Assembly (NCBI GenBank): GCA_002305995.1
Contig: DBRN01000003.1
Coordinates: 124,001 to 188,000 of the forward strand
From: Atopobiaceae bacterium UBA1367
GTDB taxonomy: Bacteria; Actinomycetota; Coriobacteriia; Coriobacteriales; Atopobiaceae
Direction: 5' to 3'
DNA length: 64,000 bases
Under the pieces are notes generated by a model, which was not told the DNA's origin, searched no databases, and was given only the letters and a program-made list of their open reading frames with translations. The position numbers and the translations under genes are program-made. Below, in pieces: positions 27,084 through 35,573 of this stretch; positions within the stretch are counted from its first letter, which is position 1, and every line of letters starts with the position of its first letter.

Positions 27084-27512
27084 GTGGACACGGATGAGCT
27101 GCGGGTGTGCGCGCTGCGCAATCGGCTGACCTTTGAGAGGGTCATTGGCCCCTATGTGCAGGTGAAGGTCTCGCAGGCGGTGCGCCAGCGCGAGAAGGAC
27201 GCAGGCAGGCGCGTGGTGCGCGAAGGTTGGCTCGACGCGTCGGGATGCGTGTGGTGCGTGTTTGACAGTCCGTCGTTCATGCGCTCGGGGAGCGCGGCCC
27301 GTGCGTTGCGCGATGATGCAGGAAGCGGCTTTGACCTGCAGGTGTATTGGAGCGTTGAGGACGTGGTGATGCCGCACGAGTGCAGCGAGCGCTGGGTGGC
27401 CGAGCGCATTGCGGACGAGGCGGAGCGTCAGCTGAGCGAGCTGGGGTATGCGTGCAGGGTGGAGGAGCGGCATGTTGAGGGGGATGTTCACCTGGGCGTG
27501 CGGTTCTGGTGA
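27084..27512 (+). CDS. Hypothetical protein, 142 residues
   Basis: Family not recognised. GTG 27084 follows GGAGG by 8 bases. The soluble protein has no signal peptide or membrane segment, and scattered Cys (CALRN, SGCVWCVFD, HECSERW, YACRVEE). Codon use matches the surroundings. It lies between asrABC and tRNA-Val, separated from asrC by a strong hairpin, so it need not belong to that operon. Confidence 0.6.
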   Translation: MDTDELRVCALRNRLTFERVIGPYVQVKVSQAVRQREKDAGRRVVREGWLDASGCVWCVFDSPSFMRSGSAARALRDDAGSGFDLQVYWSVEDVVMPHECSERWVAERIADEAERQLSELGYACRVEERHVEGDVHLGVRFW

Positions 27513-27559
27513 ACAGGCGGCTGTCGGCGGACAGAAGCGGGTGTCATCGAAAAAAGTCA

Positions 27560-27588
27560 TTGCGTTGCGGTGGGCGTTCCGCTATAGT
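27560..27588 (+). promoter_or_regulatory. Promoter of tRNA-Val
   Basis: TTGCGT (27560-27565), 17 bases, TATAGT (27583-27588). Confidence 0.7.
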
Positions 27589-27620
27589 TCTTCTTGCTGC
27601 GCAGACGGTACCCAAGCTAC

Positions 27621-27695
27621 GGGCGTTTAGCTCAGGGGGAGAGCGCTTCCCTGACACGGAAGAGGTCACAAGTTCAAATCTTGTAACGCCCACCA
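27621..27695 (+). tRNA. tRNA-Val (anticodon GAC)
   Basis: Acceptor GGGCGTT/AACGCCC, anticodon stem CTTCC/GGAAG around CTGACAC (anticodon GAC), T-arm AGTTCAAATCT and encoded CCA. Confidence 0.96.
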
Positions 27696-27702
27696 GAAAA
27701 TC

Positions 27703-27732
27703 GCAGGTCAGAGGCTATGGTCTCTGACCTGC
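27703..27732 (+). terminator. Terminator after tRNA-Val
   Basis: GCAGGTCAGAG / CTCTGACCTGC, 11-bp stem, then TCCTCT. Confidence 0.65.
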
Positions 27733-27813
27733 TCCTCTATGCGCGGAGGGCAGGAAACCGCTCAGGACCGCTAAGGGTCACGTCTGGGAGCGAGCGAGCC
27801 TGATTGCGGCGCT

Positions 27814-27917
27814 GCCCGATCGGACGCACCGGAAGCGAGGCGCTCCGTCTCGCCTGACCATCATGGGCAAGGCGCGCCAGCCCGATCGGACGCACCAGAA
27901 GCGAGGCGCTCTGTCTC
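27814..27917 (+). repeat. Direct repeat of 38 bp, two copies
   Basis: Copies at 27814-27851 and 27880-27917 beginning GCCCGATCGGACGCACC differ at two positions, with 28 bp between. The rest of the 27733-28061 gap shows no gene. TTGGCA followed 17 bases later by ATAAGA near 27972-28000 might drive the next gene. Confidence 0.75.
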
Positions 27918-28061
27918 CATCACATGCCTCGTGGGGTGCGATGAAGATTTCGGACAGAGAGTTCTCGACTTGGCACTTGTCGTCTTGTTACCATAAGAAC
28001 CCATGGTGGCGTGCGTGGGCATGCCACCGGACGCGACAAGAACGCAGACAGGGGAGGCCCC

Positions 28062-28823
28062 TTGGGTTACTACGAGCGAGAGCACTGGTGCAAGCGCGAC
28101 GACAAGAACATCTATGGCAAGCTCTTTTTGCCGGAAGGCATCGACGACGGTCGCCCGCGTGCCACGGCGATCTTCTCGCACGGGCTGAGTACCAACCACG
28201 GCGACATGGAGCCCTACGCACGCACCGCCGCCGAGCGCGGCATGGTCTCCTACGTGTTCGACTTCTGTGGTGGCGGCAATTACAGCTACAGCGACTGGCA
28301 GGACAACATGTCGCTCTTCACCGAGCAGCATGACCTTGAGTCCGTGGCCTGGGAGATCAGCCGCGAGCCCTTCGTGGACGAGCGCAACCTCTTCCTCTGC
28401 GGCGCGAGCTTGGGCGCGACCATCACGCTGATGGCGGCCCGCGCGAACGTCGAGCTGATAAAGGGGTGCGTGCTGCTGTACCCGGCCTTCAACCTGCACG
28501 AGGCGGTGCGCACCGCATGCCCCAACCGCGACGATATACCGGAGTCGTTCCCCCTCATGAGCATGAGCGTGAGCGGCGACTTCCTGCGCTCGTGCTACGA
28601 CTACGACTTCTACGAGCACATCCCCGCCTTCCCGCAGGAAGTGCTCCTGTTCCATGGGGACGCCGACAAGAACGTGCCGCTCAGCTACTCGCAGCGTGCC
28701 GCCGAGCTCTTCCCCCGCTGTGACCTGCGCGTCATCCCGGGCGGCGAGCATGGCTTCGTTGATCCCTATTACTGGCAGGTGATCGAGCAGGCGACCGAGT
28801 GGCTGACCAGCCGTATCGGGTAG
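28062..28823 (+). CDS. Alpha/beta hydrolase (serine esterase/acyl-peptidase-like)
   Basis: Cytoplasmic serine hydrolase, 253 residues, substrate unknown. Start TTG 28062 is chosen because GGGGAGG lies 4 bases upstream and the homology-like region begins there; no ATG is as well placed. Nucleophile elbow GASLGATIT, oxyanion region SHGLSTNHGDMEPYA, acidic residue in FHGDADKNVPL and catalytic His in GGEHGFVD are all present. It resembles the cinnamoyl-esterase/X-Pro dipeptidyl-like hydrolase group. Single gene ending at a long hairpin. Confidence 0.82.
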   Translation: MGYYEREHWCKRDDKNIYGKLFLPEGIDDGRPRATAIFSHGLSTNHGDMEPYARTAAERGMVSYVFDFCGGGNYSYSDWQDNMSLFTEQHDLESVAWEISREPFVDERNLFLCGASLGATITLMAARANVELIKGCVLLYPAFNLHEAVRTACPNRDDIPESFPLMSMSVSGDFLRSCYDYDFYEHIPAFPQEVLLFHGDADKNVPLSYSQRAAELFPRCDLRVIPGGEHGFVDPYYWQVIEQATEWLTSRIG

Positions 28824-28853
28824 GGGAGCGGTCTGGCCCCGCGTTTGAGATCT

Positions 28854-28919
28854 GATCCCCGCGTGAGGGCAGGGGCCGTCCCTTGAGCAAGGGACGGCCC
28901 CTGCTCTTGCGCGGGGATC
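28854..28919. terminator. Long two-part hairpin between convergent genes
   Basis: Outer stem GATCCCCGCG/CGCGGGGATC (10 bp), internal loop, then an inner perfect 16-bp stem GCAGGGGCCGTCCCTT/AAGGGACGGCCCCTGC with a GAGC loop. Probably a bidirectional mRNA end for the hydrolase and GntR genes. Confidence 0.6.
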
Positions 28920-29030
28920 TCTGCATGCGCAGCAGCTCGGAAAGGCACCAAGAGGCGGCCGCCTGCCCTCGCGCGGGGGTCTCCCTGTCGACTTGGTGGC
29001 GAGATTCCAGACGATTGGGGTCCGCTCTGA

Positions 29031-29113
29031 ACCCGACCCACCTACTATCGTCGATTTCCAGAACGAAATCGCAGGATTCGTCTCAGAGAATGACGATAGT
29101 AGGTGGGTCGGGT
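29031..29113. repeat. Perfect 22-bp inverted repeat with 39-base loop
   Basis: Arms 29031-29052 and 29092-29113 (left arm starts ACCCGACCCACCTACTATCG) are exact reverse complements. The loop contains a smaller hairpin GATTTC-CAGAAC-GAAATC. No open frame or target-site duplication was seen. Confidence 0.8.
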
Positions 29114-29148
29114 CGGCACTACAGCCCCCGGGAGCTCGGGAGGCCTGG

Positions 29149-29874
29149 TCAGATCTCGAACATACAGCGTGATCCGACCAGATACTTGTTGCTCATGCAG
29201 AGGGGCGCACCATCCTGGTCGAGGAAGAAGGCACGCTCAAAGAAGAGGGGCTCCCCGGCGCTGATGGCAAGACGTTCCGCCCGGCGCACGTCGCAGAGCA
29301 CCATCTCGATCGTACCCATGCCGCAATGCCGTGGCAGACGCCTTGACCTCCTGGCGACGAGGTCGAAGAGCGGGACGTTCTCCAGGTCGCCCTTGAGCAG
29401 AAACGCAAACTGTTCGAAGGGAAAGAAGCTGTTCTCCTCCATGACGGGGACGCCGTCGGCGGTACGCAGGAGCGACACATGGACGAGCTGGCTGCACCCC
29501 GGACCAAAGAACTCCCGCGCCTCGCCCTCGGCGGGCACCACGCGTCGTGTGAGCACGCGGGCGCCTGCGATCATCCCCATCTCGGAGCAGACGTCGGAGA
29601 AGCTCGTCACGTTGCGGCCTTGGCGGATCTTGCGCGCGAGCTTGTGCTGGTTGACGAAGGTGCCCTTGCCCTGTCGCGAGGTGAGGTAGCCCTCGCTCGA
29701 CAGCTCGTCGATCGCGCGCCTGATGGTCACGCGGCTCACCGAGTAGCGCTTGGAGAGCTCCACCTCGGAGGGGAGCTTGTCGCCAGGAAGGTACCGGCCG
29801 GAGGTGATGGCTGCCTTGATCTCGCCATGCACCTGCTGGTACAGCGGCATGAGCGAGCTGTCATTGAGCTTCAT
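29149..29874 (-). CDS. GntR family regulator with UTRA domain (HutC subfamily)
   Basis: DNA-binding repressor with a small-molecule pocket, 241 residues. ATG 29874 is preferred over the in-frame GTG 29904 because GGGAGGG lies 9 bases upstream. The N-terminal winged helix has MPLYQQVHGEIKAAITSGRYLPGDKLPSEVELSKRY and VSRVTIRRAIDELSSEGYL. The UTRA domain has ENSFFPFEQF and ERAFFLDQDGAPLCMSNKYLVG. Effector and targets are unknown; no sugar or amino-acid operon is adjacent. Confidence 0.9.
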   Translation of the reverse strand: MKLNDSSLMPLYQQVHGEIKAAITSGRYLPGDKLPSEVELSKRYSVSRVTIRRAIDELSSEGYLTSRQGKGTFVNQHKLARKIRQGRNVTSFSDVCSEMGMIAGARVLTRRVVPAEGEAREFFGPGCSQLVHVSLLRTADGVPVMEENSFFPFEQFAFLLKGDLENVPLFDLVARRSRRLPRHCGMGTIEMVLCDVRRAERLAISAGEPLFFERAFFLDQDGAPLCMSNKYLVGSRCMFEI

Positions 29875-30166
29875 GGGAAGAATCCCTCCCGCGAGACCAG
29901 ACACAGGGCATGATCGAGGCGCGGACGGTCTGCGAAGTGCTCCGCTGTATGCAAGGTGCCTCTTTTCAGTCTACCGTGCGACGACGGTGTCGCTGTGGCT
30001 CGTCTTGGCTCACGTACAAATCAAGGCTTCTGATGGAACAAGTGAGACCACCTGCCTCCTGGTCCGCCCGACCCCGGACCGTCAGGGCCACTCGGGCTGT
30101 CAGGTGGCGATCCGGATCGTGAACGGCTATCGTAAGGACAAGGAAGATCCATGGTGGGGAGGGTCC

Positions 30167-30613
30167 ATGGCCAGACTGAGAGGGCTTGTCATGCTCGCGG
30201 CGTGCGCAGTGTTCGCATGCCTCACGGTCGCAGCTTGTGGCAACGCCAGCGAGGCGGTCGACTATGGCGAGGCGTTCGTGGGCACCTACGAGATATGCGA
30301 GATGACGGAGGACGGCGAGGTGACCGGTGCGGATGACCTCAAGCTGCTGAGCTCGGCCGGCCTGCACGTGTACCTCGACCTCGACGCCGACGGAACCGGT
30401 GTCCTCGAGCTGTTCGGCAGGTCCATGAGCGGGACGTGGGAGGCGTCTGGCAGCAAGAAGGCGACCATCACCATCGACGGCCAGGCCGTGGACATGACGC
30501 TTGATGGCGAGGGCATCCTGGCGCTCTCGCAGGACAGCCAGGAGCTCAAGTTCAGGCGAATCGACCCCTCCGAGAAGGAGGAGGCGGCCGCCGCACAGGA
30601 AGAGGCGGCGTAG
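30167..30613 (+). CDS. Small lipoprotein, unknown function
   Basis: 148 residues. The signal peptide has a lipobox at Cys24 (LTVAAC). The mature part reads as a small beta-rich domain (FVGTYEICEMTEDGEV, GTGVLELFGRSMSGTWEASG, ATITIDGQAVDMTLDGEG), a pattern common in secreted lipocalin-like or DUF4923-like domains of gut actinobacteria. It ends in an Ala/Glu-rich tail. GGGGAGGG precedes ATG 30167. The 292-bp gap upstream shows no other gene. Confidence 0.65.
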   Translation: MARLRGLVMLAACAVFACLTVAACGNASEAVDYGEAFVGTYEICEMTEDGEVTGADDLKLLSSAGLHVYLDLDADGTGVLELFGRSMSGTWEASGSKKATITIDGQAVDMTLDGEGILALSQDSQELKFRRIDPSEKEEAAAAQEEAA

Positions 30614-30669
30614 GGCACTCACGCCACCCCGCGCCGACGGAAACCGAAACCCCGCGCCGACGGAAGACG

Positions 30670-31302
30670 ATGGACGACGAGCTGACAGGGAGGGACCCTC
30701 AGAGAGGCGACCCAGACGCCCCCGAAGGGGCGCTGGTCGCGGGGACTCCCGTGCCCGCGAGGCCCGCAAGCGATGATCCCGCGCAGGACCTGCCAACCCA
30801 CCCGACGGGCCGTCTCCCCGATCCGCTGACCCCGGCGGCGCAGGCGGCGGCAGCGCTCGCCGCGCTTGCGCTCGTGAGTCCCGCCGCGCTCGGCGGCATG
30901 CCGGTGCTCCCGGTTGCCATGGAGGACGAGCGTCGCCGCCGGCAGGATGAGATCCAGCAGCAGAGCGACTCGTCCGTCGGTGCGCATCACAGCCTGGAGG
31001 AGGCCGCCACCGCGTTGTCGCTCTCGCAGAGCAGGCTGGCGGCCGTGACGCGCGAGATCGAGCACAGCACGAGGCGCGAGGTCACGGAGGAGGACGTGGT
31101 CAGCGCCGCCCACGCGGTGGTGGCAGGGGAGGCCACGCCACGACAGCGGAGGAGGTTTCGCTCCGCCCTGGGCATGGTGGCCTGCGATGCGGTCGACCTC
31201 TTCATCCTCGCGCAGGACGAGGATCCCGAGCAGCCTTGCGAGACATCCGGGCACCCATCGGGGGAGGAAGACCTCGAGGCATGGCTCGAGGAGTTCGCCT
31301 AG
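30670..31302 (+). CDS. Hypothetical protein, 210 residues
   Basis: Family not recognised. Pro/Ala-rich N-terminus (1-55), an Ala-rich hydrophobic stretch AAQAAAALAALALVSPAALGGMPVLPVAM (about 57-85) that could be a membrane segment, then a charged helical C-terminal half ending in acidic LEAWLEEFA. CCCCGCGCCGACGGAA occurs twice just upstream (near 30628 and 30650). Coding quality is moderate. Confidence 0.5.
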   Translation: MDDELTGRDPQRGDPDAPEGALVAGTPVPARPASDDPAQDLPTHPTGRLPDPLTPAAQAAAALAALALVSPAALGGMPVLPVAMEDERRRRQDEIQQQSDSSVGAHHSLEEAATALSLSQSRLAAVTREIEHSTRREVTEEDVVSAAHAVVAGEATPRQRRRFRSALGMVACDAVDLFILAQDEDPEQPCETSGHPSGEEDLEAWLEEFA

Positions 31303-31309
31303 CCTTGCC

Positions 31310-32068
31310 CTAGCGCCTGTGGGCCCTCACGGCAAGCATCGTCGGAATGCCCAGTTCATGGAGGCGACCCTCCCCATTGGTGTCCTCGTAGAGGTCGTCG
31401 ATGGCAAACCCTGTGCGTAGGAGTCCCCCGAGCAGCTCGTCGAGGGTGTGTGAGAACTGCATGCCCTCGTCCTCATCCTCGAGCTCGGCCACCAGTGACG
31501 GCTCGGCGACGGGGTCGAAGGGCAGCCCGCGCACGATCTGCCGCTCATCGACGTCCACGACATAGTTGAAGCCCGTGTCGAGGCCCGTGAGCAGCACTCC
31601 CTGCGGCCTGAGCACGCGCGCCACCTCGCGCCAGATCGGCTCCACCTCGCGCACGTAGCACAGGCTCACGGGGTTGAGGACCATGTCAAAGCTGGCATCG
31701 TCAAAGGGGAGCGGCTTGGTCATGTCGGCACGCACGATGTCGATCTCATACCCTTCGCGCTGCGACACCATGCGCTCGCTCTCGAGCTGCGCGGGAGCGT
31801 AGTCCAGCACGGTGCATCGCGCCCCCGCTGCCGTGAGCAGGGGCATCTGCTGCCCGCCACCCGAGGCGAGTCCAAGCACCCTAGCGCCCTCGAGCGGAGG
31901 GTACCATGAGTCGGGCACGGGCTTGGTGGGAGTGAGCAGCAGCTGCCACTCGCCTCTGGTCGCGCGCTCGTAGGCCTCGTGGTCGACGGGCCGTCCCCAC
32001 TCCCAGCCCTCGCTGACCCAGCGGTCTATGGTGCGGGCGTTGATGTCCTGATAGGACTCTCCGGTCAT
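31310..32068 (-). CDS. Class I SAM-dependent methyltransferase
   Basis: The 252-residue protein starts at ATG 32068, preceded by GGGGAGGGG. Motif I RVLGLASGGGQQMPLL, motif II CTVLDYAPAQLES, motif III ADMTKPLPFDDASFDMVLNPVSLCYV and motif IV LRPQGVLLTGLD fit Methyltransf_11-type enzymes. The N-terminal part (INARTIDRWVSEGWEWGRPVDHEAY) and C-terminal part resemble a widespread uncharacterised group; substrate unknown. Its end lies 7 bases from the stop of the convergent gene. Confidence 0.85.
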   Translation of the reverse strand: MTGESYQDINARTIDRWVSEGWEWGRPVDHEAYERATRGEWQLLLTPTKPVPDSWYPPLEGARVLGLASGGGQQMPLLTAAGARCTVLDYAPAQLESERMVSQREGYEIDIVRADMTKPLPFDDASFDMVLNPVSLCYVREVEPIWREVARVLRPQGVLLTGLDTGFNYVVDVDERQIVRGLPFDPVAEPSLVAELEDEDEGMQFSHTLDELLGGLLRTGFAIDDLYEDTNGEGRLHELGIPTMLAVRAHRR

Positions 32069-32147
32069 GTCCCCTCCCCGCTCGTGGTGCCGGCCCCCTG
32101 GCATCGGCTTTGCGACATGTGGCCCTTATGCCCTTTCCCCGCTTGTG

Positions 32148-32323
32148 GTGCCGACAAATTAAATTGTAGGTGCAGTTTCAGGTTTCCTGGAGGGCTTTCT
32201 CGCGTTTGTCTGTAGTTTTCGACGCAGGCTTGAGCCGACGCAGGTTGTAGATGGCCTAAAACTGCCGACAAACACGTTTGTAGGTGCATCTCAGATGCAG
32301 GGTCCCGAAATAATGCAGACAAA
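32148..32323. repeat. Intergenic repeat element, copy A
   Basis: Contains TTGTAGGTGCA at 32164-32174 and TTTGTAGGTGCA at 32277-32288 (114 bp apart), TTTGTCTGTAGTTTTC at 32205-32220 (42 bp after the first), GCCGACAAA at 32264 and GCAGACAAA at 32315. Copy B near 54.3 kb has the same motifs at the same offsets; copy C near 56.1 kb is related. No gene in 32069-32388. Confidence 0.8.
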
Positions 32324-32388
32324 ACGAATTCCCTGCCGCTACAGCCCGCCCCAACCCTTCGAGAGGGCTCGCCATCGGACATCCCTGG

Positions 32389-32988
32389 TCACAGAGCCGC
32401 CTTGAATGCGGCCAGAAGGTCGTCAAACTCCTCGAACGCGGGCAGGTCTGGGTTGTCTGCCACGATCTGCTCGGTGGAGCGGAAGAGGAACCCGGCCTTG
32501 CTGGCGCGTATCATGGCGAGGTCGTTGTAGGAATCCCCCGCCGCGATGGTCTCGAAGCCGATGGACTGCAGGCCGCGCACGGTGGTGAGCTTGGACTCGG
32601 GGCAGCGCATCCTGAAGTCGCTGACCATGCCGTCCTCGTCCACGATCAGCGAGTTGCAGAAGATCGTGGGCCATCCGAGCTTGGCCATGAGGGGCGTGGC
32701 AAACTGCTCGAAGGTGTCGGACAGGATGATGACCTGCGAGATGCTGCGCAGCTCGTCGAGGAACTCCTTGGCGCCAGGAAGCGGATCGATGGTGGCGATG
32801 ACGTCCTGCACCTGTCTTTGTCCCAGGCCGTGCTCGCGCAGGATGCCCAGGCGCCAGCTCATGAGCCTGTCGTAATCGGGCTCGTCGCGCGTGGTGCGCC
32901 GCAGCTCGGGGATGCCGCTCGCCTCCGAGAACGCGATCCATATCTCGGGGACGAGCACGCCCTCCATGTCCAGGCAGCAGATGTTCAT
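32389..32988 (-). CDS. thrH: ThrH: phosphoserine phosphatase/homoserine phosphotransferase (HAD)
   Basis: HAD enzyme of the ThrH type, 199 residues, known in Pseudomonas to dephosphorylate phosphoserine and to phosphorylate homoserine. It starts CCLDMEGVLVPEIWIAFSEASGI (catalytic DxE rather than DxD, typical of ThrH), with VIILSDTFEQFATPLM (motif II) and AAGDSYNDLAMI (motif IV). ATG 32988 overlaps the thrB stop (ATGA), so it is the third gene of thrC-thrB-thrH and probably serves threonine or serine metabolism alongside an ordinary homoserine kinase. Confidence 0.88.
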   Translation of the reverse strand: MNICCLDMEGVLVPEIWIAFSEASGIPELRRTTRDEPDYDRLMSWRLGILREHGLGQRQVQDVIATIDPLPGAKEFLDELRSISQVIILSDTFEQFATPLMAKLGWPTIFCNSLIVDEDGMVSDFRMRCPESKLTTVRGLQSIGFETIAAGDSYNDLAMIRASKAGFLFRSTEQIVADNPDLPAFEEFDDLLAAFKAAL

Positions 32989-33986
32989 GCGAGGTTCCTC
33001 TCGTTGTCTGAGCATTGGGAGAGACCCGGTGGCGTGGGACCGATTCGTCGGGAGGAGGTCCCCATCGGGACGGGCATCGGGCCGGGCAAGGCGGTGGCCG
33101 ACGCGCCATGCTCGCTGGCGCGCATCGTGCGAACCCACAGGTCGGGCATCAGGCCTTGGGCGGCGCGCCCCACACGCTCGGCGCTGCTCGCACCGTCGCA
33201 GACGGCGAGCATCGCAGCTCCCGACCCGGAGATCAGGAACGTGCACGCGCCCGCCTCGAGGGCGCAGTCGCGCAGGCGCTCGAAGTCGGGGATCAGTGGC
33301 GCACGGTAGGGCTCGTGGATGCGATCGTGGCAGCAGGCCGCGATGTCGTCCGCACATCCCGAGGCGAGCGCGCTGACCATGGCCAGGCAGCGCCCCACCT
33401 GCCAGGAGACCGAGCTCATCGGCACCATGGCGGGCAGCGCCCGGCGGGCATCGGCGGTGAGCACCCGATAGGGGGGAGCCATGCAGACGAAGCGAAGGTT
33501 GGACGCCACCACCCACCGCGTGGTGACGGTCTGGTCGCCCTCCACGTAGCTGCTCACCAGGCCACCCATGACGGCGGGGGCGACGTTGTCGGGATGCCCC
33601 TCGATGCGGGTTGCCAGGCTGGCGGTGAGGGCGCGGTCGATGCGGCGTCCGGCCAGCGCCTGCGCGGCGACGATGCCGGCCACCACGCATGTCGAGCTGG
33701 CGCCCAGCCCGCCCGAGCCGGGGATGGGGCTCTCCTCGTGGATGTGCAGCGGGCGAGGCTCGATGCCCAGCGTCCCGCATGCCGCGAGGTAGGAGGTCCA
33801 GACCAGGTTGTCCTCTCCGCGGAAGCGCTCGTCGCAGCCGGTGACGAGCAGCTTCCTCGCGGGAACGATAGCGTACGTCGCCGAGAGCTCGAGGGCAAGT
33901 CCCAGCACGTCGAAGCCCACGCCCAAGTTGGCCGTGGTGGCGGGGACGCGCACACTGATGCCCTGCGTCATGTCCGCCTCGCTCAT
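32985..33986 (-). CDS. thrB: Homoserine kinase (GHMP)
   Basis: Phosphorylates homoserine for threonine synthesis. The 333-residue protein has the GHMP N-terminal VRVPATTANLGVGFDVLGLAL, the ATP-binding loop IPGSGGLGASSTCVVAG and the C-terminal ISGSGAAMLAVC. ATG 33986 overlaps the thrC stop (ATGA), and the thrB stop overlaps thrH. Confidence 0.94.
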   Translation of the reverse strand: MSEADMTQGISVRVPATTANLGVGFDVLGLALELSATYAIVPARKLLVTGCDERFRGEDNLVWTSYLAACGTLGIEPRPLHIHEESPIPGSGGLGASSTCVVAGIVAAQALAGRRIDRALTASLATRIEGHPDNVAPAVMGGLVSSYVEGDQTVTTRWVVASNLRFVCMAPPYRVLTADARRALPAMVPMSSVSWQVGRCLAMVSALASGCADDIAACCHDRIHEPYRAPLIPDFERLRDCALEAGACTFLISGSGAAMLAVCDGASSAERVGRAAQGLMPDLWVRTMRASEHGASATALPGPMPVPMGTSSRRIGPTPPGLSQCSDNERNLA

Positions 33987-35467
33987 GCGAAGACGCGTGC
34001 GCAGGCGGCCTCGACGAAGCCTGCCATCTCGCTCTGGTCGCAGACGTCGGGATGCAGCACGGCGGCGCGACGAAGGCCCGAGAGCCGCACGGGGGCCTCG
34101 ACGCCCGTCAGTTCCTGCAGGGCGTCCATGCAGGCGAAGCCGTCCATGCCGCCGGTCTCGACGCCAAGGGCGGCCAGCACGTCGGCGCTGAACTTGTAGG
34201 GATTGGCGGTGGAGAGGCACACGCGTGCGCGGCCCTCGCTGGCGCGCCGCCCAAGGACGCACGCGCCTACGGCCGTGTGCGGGTCGATGAGCACGCGCTC
34301 GTCCTCCCAGGTCCTGCGGATGGCCGCGCGCGTGTCATCATCGGTGGCGAATCCGCAGGCAAAGGTCTCGCGCATCCGATCCATCAGCTCGGTCGGGAGC
34401 GTGTAGGCGCCCCGCTCGGAGAGCTCGCCCATCCAGGTGGACACACGCTCGCAGTCCCCGTCGGTCAGGTGGTACAACAGGCGCTCGAGGTTGGACGAGA
34501 CGAGGATGTCCATCGAGGGCGAGATGGTCTTGGCAAACGTGCGACGCCGGTCGTAGGTGCCGGTCTCGATGAAGTCGGTGAGCACCTTGTTGGTGTTGGA
34601 CGCCACGATCAGACGGCCAACCGGCAGGCCCAGGCGCTTGGCGTAGTAACCGGCCAGCACGTCGCCGAAGTTGCCCGTGGGCACGCAGTAGTCGACAGCG
34701 TCGCCCAGCGTGATGGCGCCGCGCCTCACCAGCTGCGCGTACGCGTCCATGTAGTAGGTGACCTGCGGGACCAGGCGGCCCACGTTGATGGAGTTGGCGC
34801 TGGAGAGCACGGTGCCTGCCTCGGCGAGGCGCGCGCCGACGCCCGCGTCGGCAAAGATGCCCTTGACCTGGGTCTGCGCGTCGTCGAAGGTGCCTCGTAT
34901 GCCGGCGACGGCCACGTTGGCTCCCGACTGGGTGACCATCTGCAGGCGCTGGATGTCGCTCACCTTGCCATCGGGGTAGAAGACCGTGACACCGGTGCCG
35001 GGCACGTCGGCAAACCCCTCGAGGGCCGCCTTGCCGGTGTCGCCCGAGGTGGCGGTCACGATCATGACCGTGTGGCCGTCACCCTCGCGCGCCACGCTCA
35101 TCAGGCGAGGCAGCATCTGCAGGGCGACGTCCTTGAAGGCGCAGGTGGGCCCATGGTAGAGCTCGAGCAGCCAGTCTGCCCCCAACGGCGCGAGGGGCGT
35201 GACGGACGGCGTGTCGAAGTTCTCGCCGTAGGCGCCGGCGACGCAGGAGGCGATCTCGTCTGCGGTGTAGTCGGAGAGCAGGATGCCCAGCACGTCGCGG
35301 GCGGTGGCGTGGTAGTCCTGGGCTGCGACCATGGCGACATCAACCCGCTCCTGGCCGAGCTGGTCCGACACGTAGAGGCCGCCATCGGGCGCGATGCCGG
35401 CCAGGATTGCTTGCTTGCTTGTTACAAGCTCGTCTGCGCTGCGTGTGCTGTGATACAACGTCTCCAC
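33983..35467 (-). CDS. thrC: Threonine synthase
   Basis: PLP enzyme converting phosphohomoserine to threonine. The 494-residue protein is of the longer type with ETLYHSTRS near the start. GTG 35467 is chosen because GAGGAG lies 7 bases upstream. PLP Lys is in YHGPTCAFKDVALQ, and TATSGDTGKAAL and VPTGNFGDVLAGYYAKRLG are typical. First gene of the minus-strand thr operon, divergent from hom with about 106 bp between. Confidence 0.95.
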   Translation of the reverse strand: METLYHSTRSADELVTSKQAILAGIAPDGGLYVSDQLGQERVDVAMVAAQDYHATARDVLGILLSDYTADEIASCVAGAYGENFDTPSVTPLAPLGADWLLELYHGPTCAFKDVALQMLPRLMSVAREGDGHTVMIVTATSGDTGKAALEGFADVPGTGVTVFYPDGKVSDIQRLQMVTQSGANVAVAGIRGTFDDAQTQVKGIFADAGVGARLAEAGTVLSSANSINVGRLVPQVTYYMDAYAQLVRRGAITLGDAVDYCVPTGNFGDVLAGYYAKRLGLPVGRLIVASNTNKVLTDFIETGTYDRRRTFAKTISPSMDILVSSNLERLLYHLTDGDCERVSTWMGELSERGAYTLPTELMDRMRETFACGFATDDDTRAAIRRTWEDERVLIDPHTAVGACVLGRRASEGRARVCLSTANPYKFSADVLAALGVETGGMDGFACMDALQELTGVEAPVRLSGLRRAAVLHPDVCDQSEMAGFVEAACARVFA

Positions 35468-35573
35468 GGCGGCACTCCTCGAAGATTTTGATGGATGTCC
35501 TGCTCGCAAGTATCATAACCCCGCTTGGACACGTACCATACCTGTGTCACACAAAACGAAAGATTGGATACCG

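Noticed and set aside
35468..35573. Riboswitch or attenuator between thrC and hom
   Set aside because: About 106 bp, no leader peptide with Thr/Ile codons and no terminator/antiterminator pair seen.
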